Source of the DNA: Bremerella volcania
GTDB lineage: Bacteria > Planctomycetota > Planctomycetia > Pirellulales > Pirellulaceae
Reading direction: 5' to 3'
DNA: 64,000 bases
Assembly (NCBI RefSeq): GCF_007748115.1
Contig: NZ_CP036289.1
Location: 5,456,001-5,520,000, forward strand
A program made the position numbers and the translations under genes. This document shows positions 46,201 through 56,800 of this stretch, in pieces; the stretch's first letter is position 1; every line of letters starts with the position of its first letter. The notes beneath the pieces are model-generated. The model saw only the letters and a list, made by a program, of their open reading frames with translations, made no database searches and had not been told where the DNA came from.

Positions 46201-47538
46201 ATGAAAACTCTACTTAGAACATGCCATATCGCCACATTGTTGGTGGCCATGAGTCTACTCGCAAGCGACGTACGGGCCGCGAGCAAGGACCCTGCGAAGC
46301 CGAATGTGGTTATCCTTTTCTCGGACGATGCAGGCTACCACGAGTTCTCCCTCCACGGAGCCGAACTCTTTCCAACTCCGCGCATTAACTCGATCGCGGC
46401 CAATGGCGTCCGCTTCACCAACGGATACGTTTCCGGTACCGTCTGCAGCCCATCCCGTGCCGGCCTTCTCACCGGTAGGTATCAGAATCGCTTCGGCCAC
46501 GAGTTCAACATCCCTCCCGTATATAGCGAGACCAATGGACTATCACTGGAAGAAACGACTATCGCCGATGTGATGAAGCAAGCAGGCTACCAGACCATTG
46601 CCTTGGGAAAATGGCATCTGGGTTATGCTCCTAAGTTCCATCCCATGGAGCGAGGCTTCACCGACTTCTATGGATTTCTGCAAGGAGCACGCAGCTACTT
46701 CCCGCTGGACAAGCCAACTCGCTTGAATCAGCTACTGCGTGATCGTGAGCCGGTGCGGCCGGAAAGCTTCGAGTACATGACCGATGAACTAGCAATCGCG
46801 GCGGCCGACTACATCGCCAAAAGTGAAGACCGCCCCTTCTTCATGTACGTTGCGTTCAATGCGATTCACACCCCGAATCATGTCCTTCAATCCGATCTCG
46901 ATTCTCTGGGCGGCGACACGCGCCAGGCCAAACACCGCGCGATGACGATCGCTCTCGATCGCGCCGTGGGTACGGTTCTGGATGCGATCAACGAGCAAGG
47001 CATCAAGGACAACACCATCGTCATCTTCCTGAACGATAATGGCGGTGCGACAGGTCATGACAATACACCTCTGCGAGGCAAGAAGGGATCGGCCTGGGAA
47101 GGTGGCATTCGCGTCCCGTTCGTGATGCAGTGGCCAGGCAAGATCGAAAAAGGGAAAGTCATTGACGAGGCGGTAATCGCGCTAGACATCTTCCCGACGA
47201 TCATGAAAGCCGCTGGCGTTTCCGAGTCTCCGGGCCTGCCCTTGGATGGCACCGACCTAACACCATTTCTTACTGGGGAAACCAAAGCACCTCCGCACGA
47301 AACACTCTTCTGGAAGAGCGGGGCCAACTGGGCAGTCCGCGATGGGAACCTGAAGCTGGTCGTTGCCAGCGGTGGCTCCGGCAAACCGGAACTTTATGAC
47401 CTAAGCCAAGATGCCGAAGAAAAGATCAACATCGCAGCCGAGCATCCGGATCAGGTCAAGAAGCTGGAATCGATGTACTTCCAGTGGAAAAAAGACTTCC
47501 CTACCCCTACGTGGGGAGGTGGTAAGCCAAAGAAGTGA
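46201..47538 (+). CDS. Exported sulfatase 2 (formylglycine type S1)
   Basis: 445 residues with a signal peptide (cleaved after about 27, VRA). Metal and active-site motifs: FSDDAGYHEFS, C82-S-P-S-R with LLTGRY (formylglycine site), IALGKWHLG, NDNGGATGHDN. It resembles arylsulfatase/N-acetylgalactosamine-6-sulfatase-like enzymes. ATG 46201 begins the signal directly; a TTG 21 bases upstream is not needed. Its position after a sigma / FecR pair suggests induction by the polysaccharide it attacks, which is inferred. Confidence 0.95.
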   Translation: MKTLLRTCHIATLLVAMSLLASDVRAASKDPAKPNVVILFSDDAGYHEFSLHGAELFPTPRINSIAANGVRFTNGYVSGTVCSPSRAGLLTGRYQNRFGHEFNIPPVYSETNGLSLEETTIADVMKQAGYQTIALGKWHLGYAPKFHPMERGFTDFYGFLQGARSYFPLDKPTRLNQLLRDREPVRPESFEYMTDELAIAAADYIAKSEDRPFFMYVAFNAIHTPNHVLQSDLDSLGGDTRQAKHRAMTIALDRAVGTVLDAINEQGIKDNTIVIFLNDNGGATGHDNTPLRGKKGSAWEGGIRVPFVMQWPGKIEKGKVIDEAVIALDIFPTIMKAAGVSESPGLPLDGTDLTPFLTGETKAPPHETLFWKSGANWAVRDGNLKLVVASGGSGKPELYDLSQDAEEKINIAAEHPDQVKKLESMYFQWKKDFPTPTWGGGKPKK

Positions 47539-47546
47539 TTGCCAAA

Positions 47547-47570
47547 CGCGTCTCTAGATTTCGAGACGCG
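47547..47570 (+). terminator. Hairpin after sulfatase 2
   Basis: CGCGTCTC (47547-47554) and GAGACGCG (47563-47570) form a perfect 8-bp stem with an 8-base loop, 8 bases after the stop codon. The following bases (GATAACC) hold no T-tract, so termination may need Rho or be weak. Confidence 0.5.
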
Positions 47571-47837
47571 GATAACCTAATTAGAATAGCTCGAAGCGAG
47601 TGCGCCCCATCGCTCCGGCTCGCACTGGCATTTTCACTGTCGAGCCGTAAGCTCTTACGCTGAATGACTTTTTGCAAAGTTTTCGGGACCTTCGCTCTCT
47701 CATTTAGGCTTGTTTCGCATACCGAGGAAATTGGCAATTCTCATCTGCCAACCGATTTCCCAAGGGGAATTCGAGTCGCCACGGTAGAATACATAATGCG
47801 ACAGAACCTTGCCTAACAGTTCTTCTCCATCCACATT

Positions 47838-48374
47838 ATGGCCGAGTCCACCTCCTCGCATCGAAATCCAACCCCTTTCGTTGAATTGATTGTGAAATTC
47901 GAGAGGCCCTTGATGCGCTATATTCGGTCGCTAGTCCCCAGAATGGACGACGCGGAAGAAGTGTGGCAAGCCACGGCGATCGTTTTGTGGGAGAAGTTTG
48001 AAGAGTTTGATCACGAACGAGAATTCCTTCCCTGGGCTCAAAAATTCGCCTACTTCGAGTCTCTCAAGCAGAGACGCAAGGTAGCCCGCGACCGGATGGT
48101 TTTCTCGGAAAGTGCGATGCAAGCCATTGCGGATACGCATCAGGCCTCGCAGGACCATCTGGATCGACGAAGTCGCGCACTGAAAGTTTGCATGGAAACG
48201 CTGGGAACCAATGACCTGGCGTTGCTCAGGTCTCGGTATGACTCCGAAATCACCATCGGGAAACTTGCCAGTCAGATGGAAACGACTGCCAAGACGTTGT
48301 ACCGGCGTTTGGACCGAATCCGTGACAAGCTGGCTCAATGCGTTCGCCGTCGCGTCGCCTTGGCGGAAGAATAG
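47838..48374 (+). CDS. Second ECF-type sigma factor
   Basis: 178 residues: region 2 (FERPLMRYIRSLVPRMDDAEEVWQATAIVLW, EREFLPWAQKFAYFESLKQR) and region 4 (LGTNDLALLRSRYDSEITIG then KLASQMETTAKTLYRRLDRI). The two sigma factors of this window differ clearly along their length, so each probably reads its own promoters. It is 15 bases ahead of its partner gene. There is no obvious Shine-Dalgarno before the ATG, and 299 bases upstream hold no recognised element beyond the hairpin after sulfatase 2. Confidence 0.92.
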   Translation: MAESTSSHRNPTPFVELIVKFERPLMRYIRSLVPRMDDAEEVWQATAIVLWEKFEEFDHEREFLPWAQKFAYFESLKQRRKVARDRMVFSESAMQAIADTHQASQDHLDRRSRALKVCMETLGTNDLALLRSRYDSEITIGKLASQMETTAKTLYRRLDRIRDKLAQCVRRRVALAEE

Positions 48375-48389
48375 GTATCCGAAAGCGTT

Positions 48390-50006
48390 ATGTCTCAACC
48401 GACACCCACCCAACTCGAACGTGAAGCACGCTTGGCAATAGACCGTCTGGTCGATGGTCAGATGTCTCACGAAGAATTTGCCGACCTGGAGCGCCGGCTG
48501 ATCTCCGACCAGCAGTTTCGCCTGGCATACGTCGAGCAGTCCGATATGCAGTCGGAATTGGAGCATCACTTACGGTCCTACCCGCCGCTGACCATTAAAA
48601 CTGGTCAGCCCGTTTCCAGGTCTTGGGGTATTCCCTTTGCGGTAGCGTTGTCGATTCTGATCCTACTTGGATTCGCCAACCTGTTTTTCATCGACTCTTG
48701 GAAGACGGCCTTCCTGGGCAATCCCATGCTCGATTTCACGGAAACGCAACTCGTCGGCCAGGGACCGATCGCGATCGTGATCAGCTGCAGCGAGGAAGAG
48801 GACACCGATTCTCCCCTTCAGGTCGGTGATCGCGTTAAACCAGGTGCTCTTCGATTGAATCGTGGAGACTTGAAACTCGAGTTTCTCTCTGGCGTGCGTG
48901 TTCAGTTGACAGGCCCCTCTGAAATACATTTACTTACCGAGCACCACGCAACGCTTCTAAGCGGTCAAGCGGGCGTAGTCACTCCCCCGGACTCCGATTC
49001 GTTTTCGCTAAATGGACCAGTATCCGCCGTGGCGAATGGCTCAAGCGAGTTCGTATTCCGCGTTGAAGGTCCCAGCCGGAGTGAAGTTGAAGTCTATCGG
49101 GGAGAAGTCATGGCCTCGCTGCTAGGACCGTCCGGCGATACGCTGTTAAACGAATTGGTATCTTCAAACCAAAGTGCATTGTTCACCGACGGAGAACTGG
49201 TGATCTCGGCGAAAACGTTTGATCAGACGGATCACGTCGACATGCTCCCGGTCGATAATCTTTACTTGAATTCCACCGATCAATACGCCGACGTTGTGAA
49301 AGCCGATCGTCCACTCGTCTATTGGCGATTTGAAGATGGCGATGTCATCGGCGACCGAGTCATGAATCAGATGGGGGATCATCATCACGGCGTGATTCAT
49401 TCAGCCAACGATGGCTCGATTGAGATCAGTGGCGGACGCATTCGCTTCTCACAAAGCAAGACGGGGCGATACCTTGGGCTGAGCGAACCGATCGACAGAA
49501 TCAATCGTCGCGACTTTTCGATTGAATTCTGGGTTCGAGCCGATAGGATGCACTGGGGAACCTTTTTCGGTCTGCTGCCGGTCACCCAAGCCGACCTTGA
49601 AAAGGAGAGCCACCTTTGTGTGCTTGAATATGCCAATCAGACCAATGTCGTTCATCGCCCCGCCACGATTCGGATGCTGTATCGTTACCCGCCAACTACC
49701 TACGATGGCGGCAAGAATGTATTCAGCCCCAACTCGTGTACGCCAGGTATCTGGACGCATATCGTCGCAGTAAAAACACCTGATGCGATTCGCTTGTATT
49801 GCAACGGTCAGCTTCAGGTCAACCTGGACGATCTCGATTTTGACGATTCCTCCGCCTACACGGCCGTATTGGGACAACTCGACTCCGTTCGTCCGATGCG
49901 GCAACTCGAAGGGCAACTCGATGAAGTCGCCATTTACGAGAAAGCCCTTACGGAAAAACAAATCCGTCGCCATTACGAGATTATCGCCGGCCCGCCGAAG
50001 ACCTAG
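48390..50006 (+). CDS. Membrane FecR-like regulator with C-terminal LamG/concanavalin-like domain
   Basis: 538 residues. An N-terminal region (LAIDRLVDGQMSHEEFADLERRL) is of the sigma-binding type, one TM helix lies at about 80-100 (FAVALSILILLGFANLFFI), a FecR-like domain spans about 150-270, and a laminin-G-like jelly-roll spans about 320-530 (YADVVKADRPLVYWRFEDGD, FSIEFWVRADRMHWG, TPGIWTHIVAVKTPDAIRLY, QLEGQLDEVAIYEKALTEKQ). LamG domains often bind carbohydrate, which fits a glycan sensor controlling the upstream sigma factor. The ligand is unknown. It is 29 bases before the PSD1 gene. Confidence 0.9.
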   Translation: MSQPTPTQLEREARLAIDRLVDGQMSHEEFADLERRLISDQQFRLAYVEQSDMQSELEHHLRSYPPLTIKTGQPVSRSWGIPFAVALSILILLGFANLFFIDSWKTAFLGNPMLDFTETQLVGQGPIAIVISCSEEEDTDSPLQVGDRVKPGALRLNRGDLKLEFLSGVRVQLTGPSEIHLLTEHHATLLSGQAGVVTPPDSDSFSLNGPVSAVANGSSEFVFRVEGPSRSEVEVYRGEVMASLLGPSGDTLLNELVSSNQSALFTDGELVISAKTFDQTDHVDMLPVDNLYLNSTDQYADVVKADRPLVYWRFEDGDVIGDRVMNQMGDHHHGVIHSANDGSIEISGGRIRFSQSKTGRYLGLSEPIDRINRRDFSIEFWVRADRMHWGTFFGLLPVTQADLEKESHLCVLEYANQTNVVHRPATIRMLYRYPPTTYDGGKNVFSPNSCTPGIWTHIVAVKTPDAIRLYCNGQLQVNLDDLDFDDSSAYTAVLGQLDSVRPMRQLEGQLDEVAIYEKALTEKQIRRHYEIIAGPPKT

Positions 50007-50035
50007 TCGTTTCCTTACCCTATAGACTTCCTGCC

Positions 50036-52378
50036 ATGCTGATGACTCCTGCCCGCACGATTGCATTTTTGTTTGCCATGCCACTCATGACGTTGACTAA
50101 CGTGGCGATGGCCGAAAAGCCGCTGGACTACAACCGCGACGTCCGGCCTATCCTTTCCGAGAACTGTTTCTACTGTCATGGACCGGATCCGGAACATCGT
50201 GAGGGAGACCTTCGCTTTGATGAAGAAGAGGCGGCCAAGGATTACGCGATCGTCCCCGGAGATTTGGAATCAAGCGAGTTCTATCAGCGTATTATTGCCG
50301 ATCCAGATTCCCGTATGCCGCCGGTCGATTCCGGCAAAAAACTCTCAGCCAAGGATATCGCCACGCTGAAGCGTTGGATCGAGGAGGGAGCTCAGTACGA
50401 AAAGCACTGGGCATACGTTCCACTACAGTCTCATCCTGTCCCCGAAGTCCAAAACAAGGATTGGCCCGAAAGTGATATCGATCGCTTTCTACTGGCCAAG
50501 ATGGAATCAGAAGGGCTGAAACCATCCCCTGCAGCAGACAAGGTCACACTATTGCGCCGGGTTACGTTTGATCTGACCGGCCTTCCGCCGACGGTGGAGG
50601 AAGTGAAAGCTTTCCTGGACGATCAATCGCCCGACGCGTTTGAAAAAGTCGTCGACCGCTTGCTCGCTTCGGATCGGTACGGAGAACGCATGGCGATCTA
50701 CTGGCTCGACCTGGTCCGTTTTGCGGATACGGTCGGCTATCACGGTGATCAGGATCACAATATTTCACCCTATCGCGACTACGTCCTGGATGCGTTCAAC
50801 AGCAACCTTCCGTTCGACCAATTCACACGAGAACAACTCGCTGGCGATCTACTTCCCGACAGTACGATCGACCAGAAGATTGCCTCTGGCTACAACCGTC
50901 TTCTGCAGACAACGCACGAAGGGGGCCTCCAGGAAAAAGAATATCTCGCCATTTACGCGGCAGACCGTGTTCGCAATGTGTCTCAGGTTTGGATGGGCGC
51001 GACGGTCGGATGTGCCCAGTGCCACACGCATAAGTACGATCCGTATACCATCGACGATTTTTACAGCCTCGCTGCGTTTTTTGCGGATGTCGACGAAGCA
51101 CAACACTTCAAGGTTGGTACGAATGCACTTCCCACCAAGCGGCCTCCCGAGATCAAGGTGCTTTCGCAACGAGAACGTTCCAAATTGGCCGAACTTCAAG
51201 CAGAACTAGCGGAAATCTCCAGCGACGACGAAGCAGAAACGGAACGACTACAAAAGCAAATTGACGAACTGAACAAGTCGGCTCGTCTGACGATGGTCAC
51301 CGAAGCAATCAAACCACGTCAGATGCGTGTGCTGCCGCGGGGAAATTGGCTGGATGACAGTGGCAAAATCGTCACCCCTGCCATCCCCACATTTCTGGGC
51401 AACATCGATACCCAGCAAGATCGAGCCACGCGGCTTGACCTGGCCAACTGGCTTACCGATCCGCAGCACGGTTCAGGCGGGCTTACCGCTCGGGTTTTTG
51501 CGAATCGAATGTGGTACCTGTTTTATGGCGTCGGGCTGTCCGCGAGCCTGGGTGACTTTGGCGGACAAGGCGAGCCTCCTGTCCATCCGGAGCTACTCGA
51601 CTATCTTGCCGTCGACTTCTATCAAAACGACTGGGACATCAAGCGTCTTGTGAAGTCGATGGTCATGACGTCCGCCTACAAACAGTCTTCGTTTGCCAGT
51701 GCCGAGACCCGTGAGCAGGATCCATACAACCGCTTTTACAGCCACCAAACCAGACACCGCCTGCCTGCGGAAATGATTCGTGACAATGCCTTGGCAGTTA
51801 GTGGCCTGTTGAATCTGGAATACGGTGGCCCAAGCGTGAAGCCGTATCAGCCAACCGGCTATTATCGACATCTAAACTTCCCGCAACGGAAGTATCACGA
51901 AGACAAGAACGAGCAGCAGTGGCGACGTGGCGTCTATGTCCATTGGCAACGTCAATTCCTGCACCCCAGCCTGAAGGCCTTTGATGCACCGAGCCGCGAA
52001 GAGTGCACCGTCGAGCGTGCTCGCTCGAACACTCCATTGGCAGCGTTGGCGCTGCTTAACGACCCCACGTACATCGAAGCTGCGAGAGAGTTCGCCACGC
52101 GTATCCTCTCCAGCGAAGCAGCCGACGATCAGGCTCGCTTGAATCGTGCTTACATGTTGGCACTTTCACGCGTGCCCGATTCTGAAGAACAACAGATTCT
52201 CACCCAAATCCTGCATGAGAACCGAGAGATCTATCGCAAAGACACTCAGGCGGCGGCCAAGCTATTGGAAATTGGCCTGAAACCGTCGGATGATGCGATC
52301 GAAGTCGCCGAACTGGCAGCCTGGACCCAGGTTGCCCGAGTGATCTTCAACCTCGATGAATTCATTACCCGCAACTAA
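50036..52378 (+). CDS. Exported PSCyt1-DUF1549-DUF1553 (PSD1) haem protein
   Basis: 780 residues, signal peptide (about 1-26). An N-terminal cytochrome-c-like domain (about 30-120) has CFYCH at 44-48. DUF1549 spans about 147-345 and contains a second CxxCH at 326-330 (GCAQCHTHKYDP), a conserved feature of this family. A short coiled coil (about 380-420, KLAELQAELAEI) separates it from DUF1553 (about 465-735). The family is almost restricted to Planctomycetes and related phyla, usually beside DUF1501 proteins; no activity is proven. The next gene follows after 15 bases. Confidence 0.92.
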   Translation: MLMTPARTIAFLFAMPLMTLTNVAMAEKPLDYNRDVRPILSENCFYCHGPDPEHREGDLRFDEEEAAKDYAIVPGDLESSEFYQRIIADPDSRMPPVDSGKKLSAKDIATLKRWIEEGAQYEKHWAYVPLQSHPVPEVQNKDWPESDIDRFLLAKMESEGLKPSPAADKVTLLRRVTFDLTGLPPTVEEVKAFLDDQSPDAFEKVVDRLLASDRYGERMAIYWLDLVRFADTVGYHGDQDHNISPYRDYVLDAFNSNLPFDQFTREQLAGDLLPDSTIDQKIASGYNRLLQTTHEGGLQEKEYLAIYAADRVRNVSQVWMGATVGCAQCHTHKYDPYTIDDFYSLAAFFADVDEAQHFKVGTNALPTKRPPEIKVLSQRERSKLAELQAELAEISSDDEAETERLQKQIDELNKSARLTMVTEAIKPRQMRVLPRGNWLDDSGKIVTPAIPTFLGNIDTQQDRATRLDLANWLTDPQHGSGGLTARVFANRMWYLFYGVGLSASLGDFGGQGEPPVHPELLDYLAVDFYQNDWDIKRLVKSMVMTSAYKQSSFASAETREQDPYNRFYSHQTRHRLPAEMIRDNALAVSGLLNLEYGGPSVKPYQPTGYYRHLNFPQRKYHEDKNEQQWRRGVYVHWQRQFLHPSLKAFDAPSREECTVERARSNTPLAALALLNDPTYIEAAREFATRILSSEAADDQARLNRAYMLALSRVPDSEEQQILTQILHENREIYRKDTQAAAKLLEIGLKPSDDAIEVAELAAWTQVARVIFNLDEFITRN

Positions 52379-52393
52379 GACTCTGAGTGTGTC

Positions 52394-53830
52394 ATGTCTG
52401 AATTTCACCCGATGCAATTGAATCGTCGCACGTTTCTTTCCCGAACGGGCGTTGGACTCGGCTCAGCCGCCCTGGGTTCACTACTTGCGCGCGATGGGTT
52501 CTCCGCAACCAAGAGTACCGGTGGCGTTGCTGGGCAGCCTGGGCTGCCGAATCTACCGCAGAAGGTCAAGCGTGTTATTTTTCTTTGCATGGCAGGCGGT
52601 CCTTCCCACCTGGAAACATTCGACTATAAGCCCAAACTGGCTGAGATGAATGGCAAGCCATTCCCAACTTCCTACACGGAAGGTCAACCGATCGCTCAGC
52701 TACAAGGCAAGGAACTGAAGTGCCTGGGATCGATTGCCAAGTTCAACAAACATGGCGCCAATGGACAGGAAATCAGCGAGTATCTGCCATGGCATGCGAA
52801 GATGGCGGACGATATCTGTATCGTTCGATCGATGGTCACTGAACAAATCAACCACGACCCGGCCCACACATTCATGAACACAGGGACCGCCATCAGCGGT
52901 CGCCCCTCGATGGGCGCCTGGGTGAACTATGGCATCGGCTGTGAAACGGATGAACTGCCCGGTTTTGTCGTGATGAGTAGCGTCGGTGGCCGAAATCCCC
53001 AGCCGATCGCCTCTCGACAATGGGCCAGTGGTTTCCTGCCTAGTCGCTATCAGGGCGTCGAATTCAGTTCCACTGGTGACCCGGTCTATTATGTTCGCAA
53101 TCCTAACGGGGTGAACACTTCGCAGCAGCGTCACCTAGTCGATGCGATCAGCCAGCTGAATCAACGAAATCAGGCCACCGCAGGCGATCCCGAGATTTCC
53201 AGTCGCATTGCCGCGTACGAAATGGCATTCCGCATGCAGATGTCGGTCCCGGAACTTACCGACATGTCGGACGAGCCGCAGCATATTCTGGATATGTACG
53301 GGGCCAAGCCAGGGGATGGTTCATTCGCCTCGAATTGCTTGCTCGCTCGGAGGCTCGCCGAACGCGGCGTGCGTTTCATCCACCTTTATCACCGTGGCTG
53401 GGACCATCATGGCGGCTTGAGCAAGTATATGGATATTTGCTCAGGACTCACTGACAAGCCAACCTATGCCCTGCTCACCGATCTCAAACAGCGAGGCATG
53501 CTGGAAGATACTCTGATCGTCTGGGGTGGTGAGTTCGGTCGAACCCCCATGTCGCAGACAGGCAAGGGAGACATAGGCCGCGACCATCATATCAAGGGCT
53601 TTAGCATGTGGCTGGCTGGGGGACCGATCAAAGGAGGGACCACCTACGGCGCAACCGACGACCTGGGATACCATGCCGTCGACAATGTCGTCCATGTGCG
53701 TGACCTGCACGCTACCATGCTCCACCTTTTGGGCATTGATCACGAACACTTCAGCGTCAAGTTCCAAGGACTCGATATGCGGCTCACTGGCGTCGAACCG
53801 GCGCGTGTCGTTGAGGACATCATCGCCTAA
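52394..53830 (+). CDS. Tat-exported DUF1501 (sulfatase-superfamily-like) protein
   Basis: 478 residues. Twin-arginine signal at 10-33 (LNRRTFLSRTGVGLGSAALG). The alkaline-phosphatase/sulfatase-like fold is recognised from FLCMAGGPSHLETFDYKPKL, RSMVTEQINHDPAHTFMNTG, FIHLYHRGWDHHGGL, VWGGEFGRTPMSQTGKG, GRDHHIKGFSMWLAGG and MLHLLGIDHEHFSVK. It lacks the CxPSR formylglycine motif, so it is not a classical sulfatase. It always sits with PSD1 proteins in this phylum and probably works with the preceding gene. Confidence 0.92.
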   Translation: MSEFHPMQLNRRTFLSRTGVGLGSAALGSLLARDGFSATKSTGGVAGQPGLPNLPQKVKRVIFLCMAGGPSHLETFDYKPKLAEMNGKPFPTSYTEGQPIAQLQGKELKCLGSIAKFNKHGANGQEISEYLPWHAKMADDICIVRSMVTEQINHDPAHTFMNTGTAISGRPSMGAWVNYGIGCETDELPGFVVMSSVGGRNPQPIASRQWASGFLPSRYQGVEFSSTGDPVYYVRNPNGVNTSQQRHLVDAISQLNQRNQATAGDPEISSRIAAYEMAFRMQMSVPELTDMSDEPQHILDMYGAKPGDGSFASNCLLARRLAERGVRFIHLYHRGWDHHGGLSKYMDICSGLTDKPTYALLTDLKQRGMLEDTLIVWGGEFGRTPMSQTGKGDIGRDHHIKGFSMWLAGGPIKGGTTYGATDDLGYHAVDNVVHVRDLHATMLHLLGIDHEHFSVKFQGLDMRLTGVEPARVVEDIIA

Positions 53831-53845
53831 GCGCCAACAGCAAGA

Positions 53846-56800
53846 CTACGCCGTTGGCACGTTTCCGGACACGGCAATTTCATCGAGCAATTGCTTGAGC
53901 CGTTCTGGCTGGATGGGTTTCGACAGATAATCGTCCATGCCTGCTGCCAGGCAGTTCTCTCGGGCACCATCAAGGGCATGCGCTGTCATAGCCACAATCG
54001 GCGTGCGTTGCCCGTGCTCTTGTTCCCACTGCCGGATTGCGTCGGTCGCCTGGTTGCCGTCCATCTCCGGCATTTCCAGATCCATCAACACCAGGTCAAA
54101 CTTTCCACTCTGATAGCGCTCCAGTGCTTCACGCCCTGTACTGGCGACCTCACAGGTATGGCCAAAGACCTCGAGAATACCTGTGGCCACTTCCAGATTA
54201 ACGGGGGCATCGTCTGCGAGCAGGATATGTAGCGAACGTTCCCCTGACGAATGGTGTAGCAACTCAGCATCTCGCGTGGCAGGATAGGCATTCTTGGCCG
54301 ACTCAATGGCACTGATCAGGTCACTGGCAGAAATAGGTTTCGCAACCGTGACCATGCTGCAGTGGTCAATCTCGTCTGGGACGCCTGTGGGTGGAATGAG
54401 CACGATGTGAGGCAGGTTGAATAGATCCACCGAATCAGGCGTCAAGAACCATTGCTCTAACTTGTCGGAATCAACTTCCCAGTCAAGAACCAGAACGGCG
54501 TCATCGGCGGTACCTTCTTGACCGCGCCTCAGGGCCTGGTCGAGGGTCACATGCTCCAAACTCGCCCCAGCTTGCTCAAGGATCTCTTGATACAGCTTCC
54601 GCGAGGTGGGATGCTCTGAAACGAGTAGGACATGCTCGTTGGACAATGGCTTGGCGGACTTGTCCGATTCGGTTTGGGTCGACTTCAGTGGAATGGACAC
54701 GTGGAAAGTACTTCCCTGCCCCAGTTCACTTTCGACCCAAAGCTTGCCTTCCATAAGGGCCACGATTTGTGATGAAATGGACAGACCAAGTCCCGTTCCA
54801 CCGTAGCGGCGGGTGGTCGAACTATCGCTTTGCTCGAAAGACTCAAAGATGGTCGACAGCTTGTCCTCAGGAATCCCCGGTCCAGTATCTCGCACGGAAA
54901 TGTGAAGCTGTTGCACGTCATCATCGGAGTCCACCGTACAATCGATGAACACTTCCCCGTGATCCGTGAACTTAATTGCGTTGCCCACCAAGTTCATAAT
55001 GACCTGGCGCAGTCGGCATGGATCTCCCTCGATAGACTCCGGCACGCTCGGAGCGATACGGTACAGTAACTCCAAACCCTTTTTGGCGGCATTCACGGCC
55101 AGCGGCCGAACCGCCGCGGTCACGACACCCTGCGGCTCCATCGGGATCGCTTCCAAATGCATCTTCCCAGCTTCAATCTTAGAAATATCCAAAATATCGT
55201 TGAGAAGGCTGAGTAACGCGTCGCCAGACTGATTGATTACCGTCAAGCAATTCCGCTGCTGTGAAGTGAGTTGGGTTCGCAGAGCTAACTCGGTCATGCC
55301 TAAGATGCCGTTGAGCGGCGTACGAATTTCGTGGCTCATGGTGGCCAGGAACCGACTCTTTGCCTCGTTGGCCGTCTCGGCAGCAACCTTCGCCACGCGC
55401 AGCTCTTCCTCGGTCAGGCGAAGTTCCTTGGCGGTGCGTTCCAGTTGTAGATTCGATCGTGCCAACTCGGCGGCTCTCGTTTCCGCGGCCGCCGTTCGCT
55501 CAGCAACACGTTGTTCGAGAGTTGTATTCAGATTCGACAGTTCCATGAACCCTTGGGCATTTTCCAAAGCAGCACCGGCGATCGTCCCCACGAAATCAGC
55601 CAGGCGTTCTTCGTCAGTACCAAACAAGCCAACGACTTGAGAATGCGTCACGCACACACATGCTGAAAGGCGATTTCGAACGAATATCGGTATGTAGATC
55701 GACGAACGCGGGTTTGTCGTATCGCGGTGCAAGTCTCCTTCATTACTCGTCTCGATAAACGTCATTGCTCTGCCGGCTTCCGTCGCCCGCTGCAGGTTTG
55801 CTCTGTCGAACGGAACATCCGTTGCGCCAAGCACGACGGTAGGTTCCGCCATCGCATCGTCACGATCAAACTCGAGCAACAGGCTGTTCTCACCTCGCAG
55901 CAAGCGCGTTGCTCCCAGCGAAGCCTCCTCGTAAATCCGGTCGGTCGAAAGTGCGGAAGCGATTCGACGTCCAACGTGTAGCACGGTATCGAATCGATCG
56001 ACCAACGATAGCGTGCCCATCTGACCGCCACGCGTGCTTTCCGTCTCTTGTTCAATAGTCAACTCATCCAAGAGCCGTTGTGACTCGCGTTCGTCCTGGA
56101 CGGCGTCTGCCCACCGAGCCGACTGCCCCACTTCGCTTCGATGCTGCAAAGTCAGTGCCTGTTCGTAGATCGACCCTAACTGTTTCGCTATCGCAAAAGC
56201 CTTGTCGAAAAGGCGGCGCGACTTGCGGTAGTTCCCTCGCATGGCCGCGATGATGGCGCGTTCTCGGATCGCTCGTGGTAAGTCATTGGGACACACCTTC
56301 GCGGCGGCAACCGCACGAAGTGCGATTTGCTCGGCTTTCGCAAGCCGTTCATTTCTTAGCGCGGGGGCATGTGGCAGCGTGGATTCGGCTTGCATGCGAA
56401 TGGCCGTGGCCAGCCAGGGCAGGGCAGGTGCCGTGTAGGCATTCTGGATACCTGCCGAAGTTGCCGTATCGACTGCTTGCTCAAGCGCCGTGATTGCCGA
56501 CTCGATCTTCCCTTGGTAAAGGTCGCGGATACCCACCGCGAGGTAAAGCTGAGTCTTGCCTTGAGCGTCGTGACGCTTCCGAGCAAGTTCCGCTTCAAAT
56601 AGCGAATCCGGGATGTTACCAAGAGTTGCCCGTGCCCACACATCGAGAATGATACCCGATGCTTGCTCGTCCCCTAGCTCCACGCCTGACCGATGGTTGT
56701 TCTTGGCTTCGGCAATCGCCTCTCGGAAGTTGCCCAGGTGATATAAAGACGCAGCCACTTGGTATCGGGCAATATGAACTTGCCAGTAGTCGCCGGTCCG

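Noticed and set aside
44205-53830. Prophage or integrative element carrying the sigma and sulfatase genes
   Set aside because: No integrase, attachment repeats, tRNA junction or phage genes flank the block, and codon usage looks like the neighbours.
53846-53930. Short plus-strand frames overlapping the 3' end of the hybrid sensor
   Set aside because: Antisense to the well-formed second receiver domain and lacking start signals.
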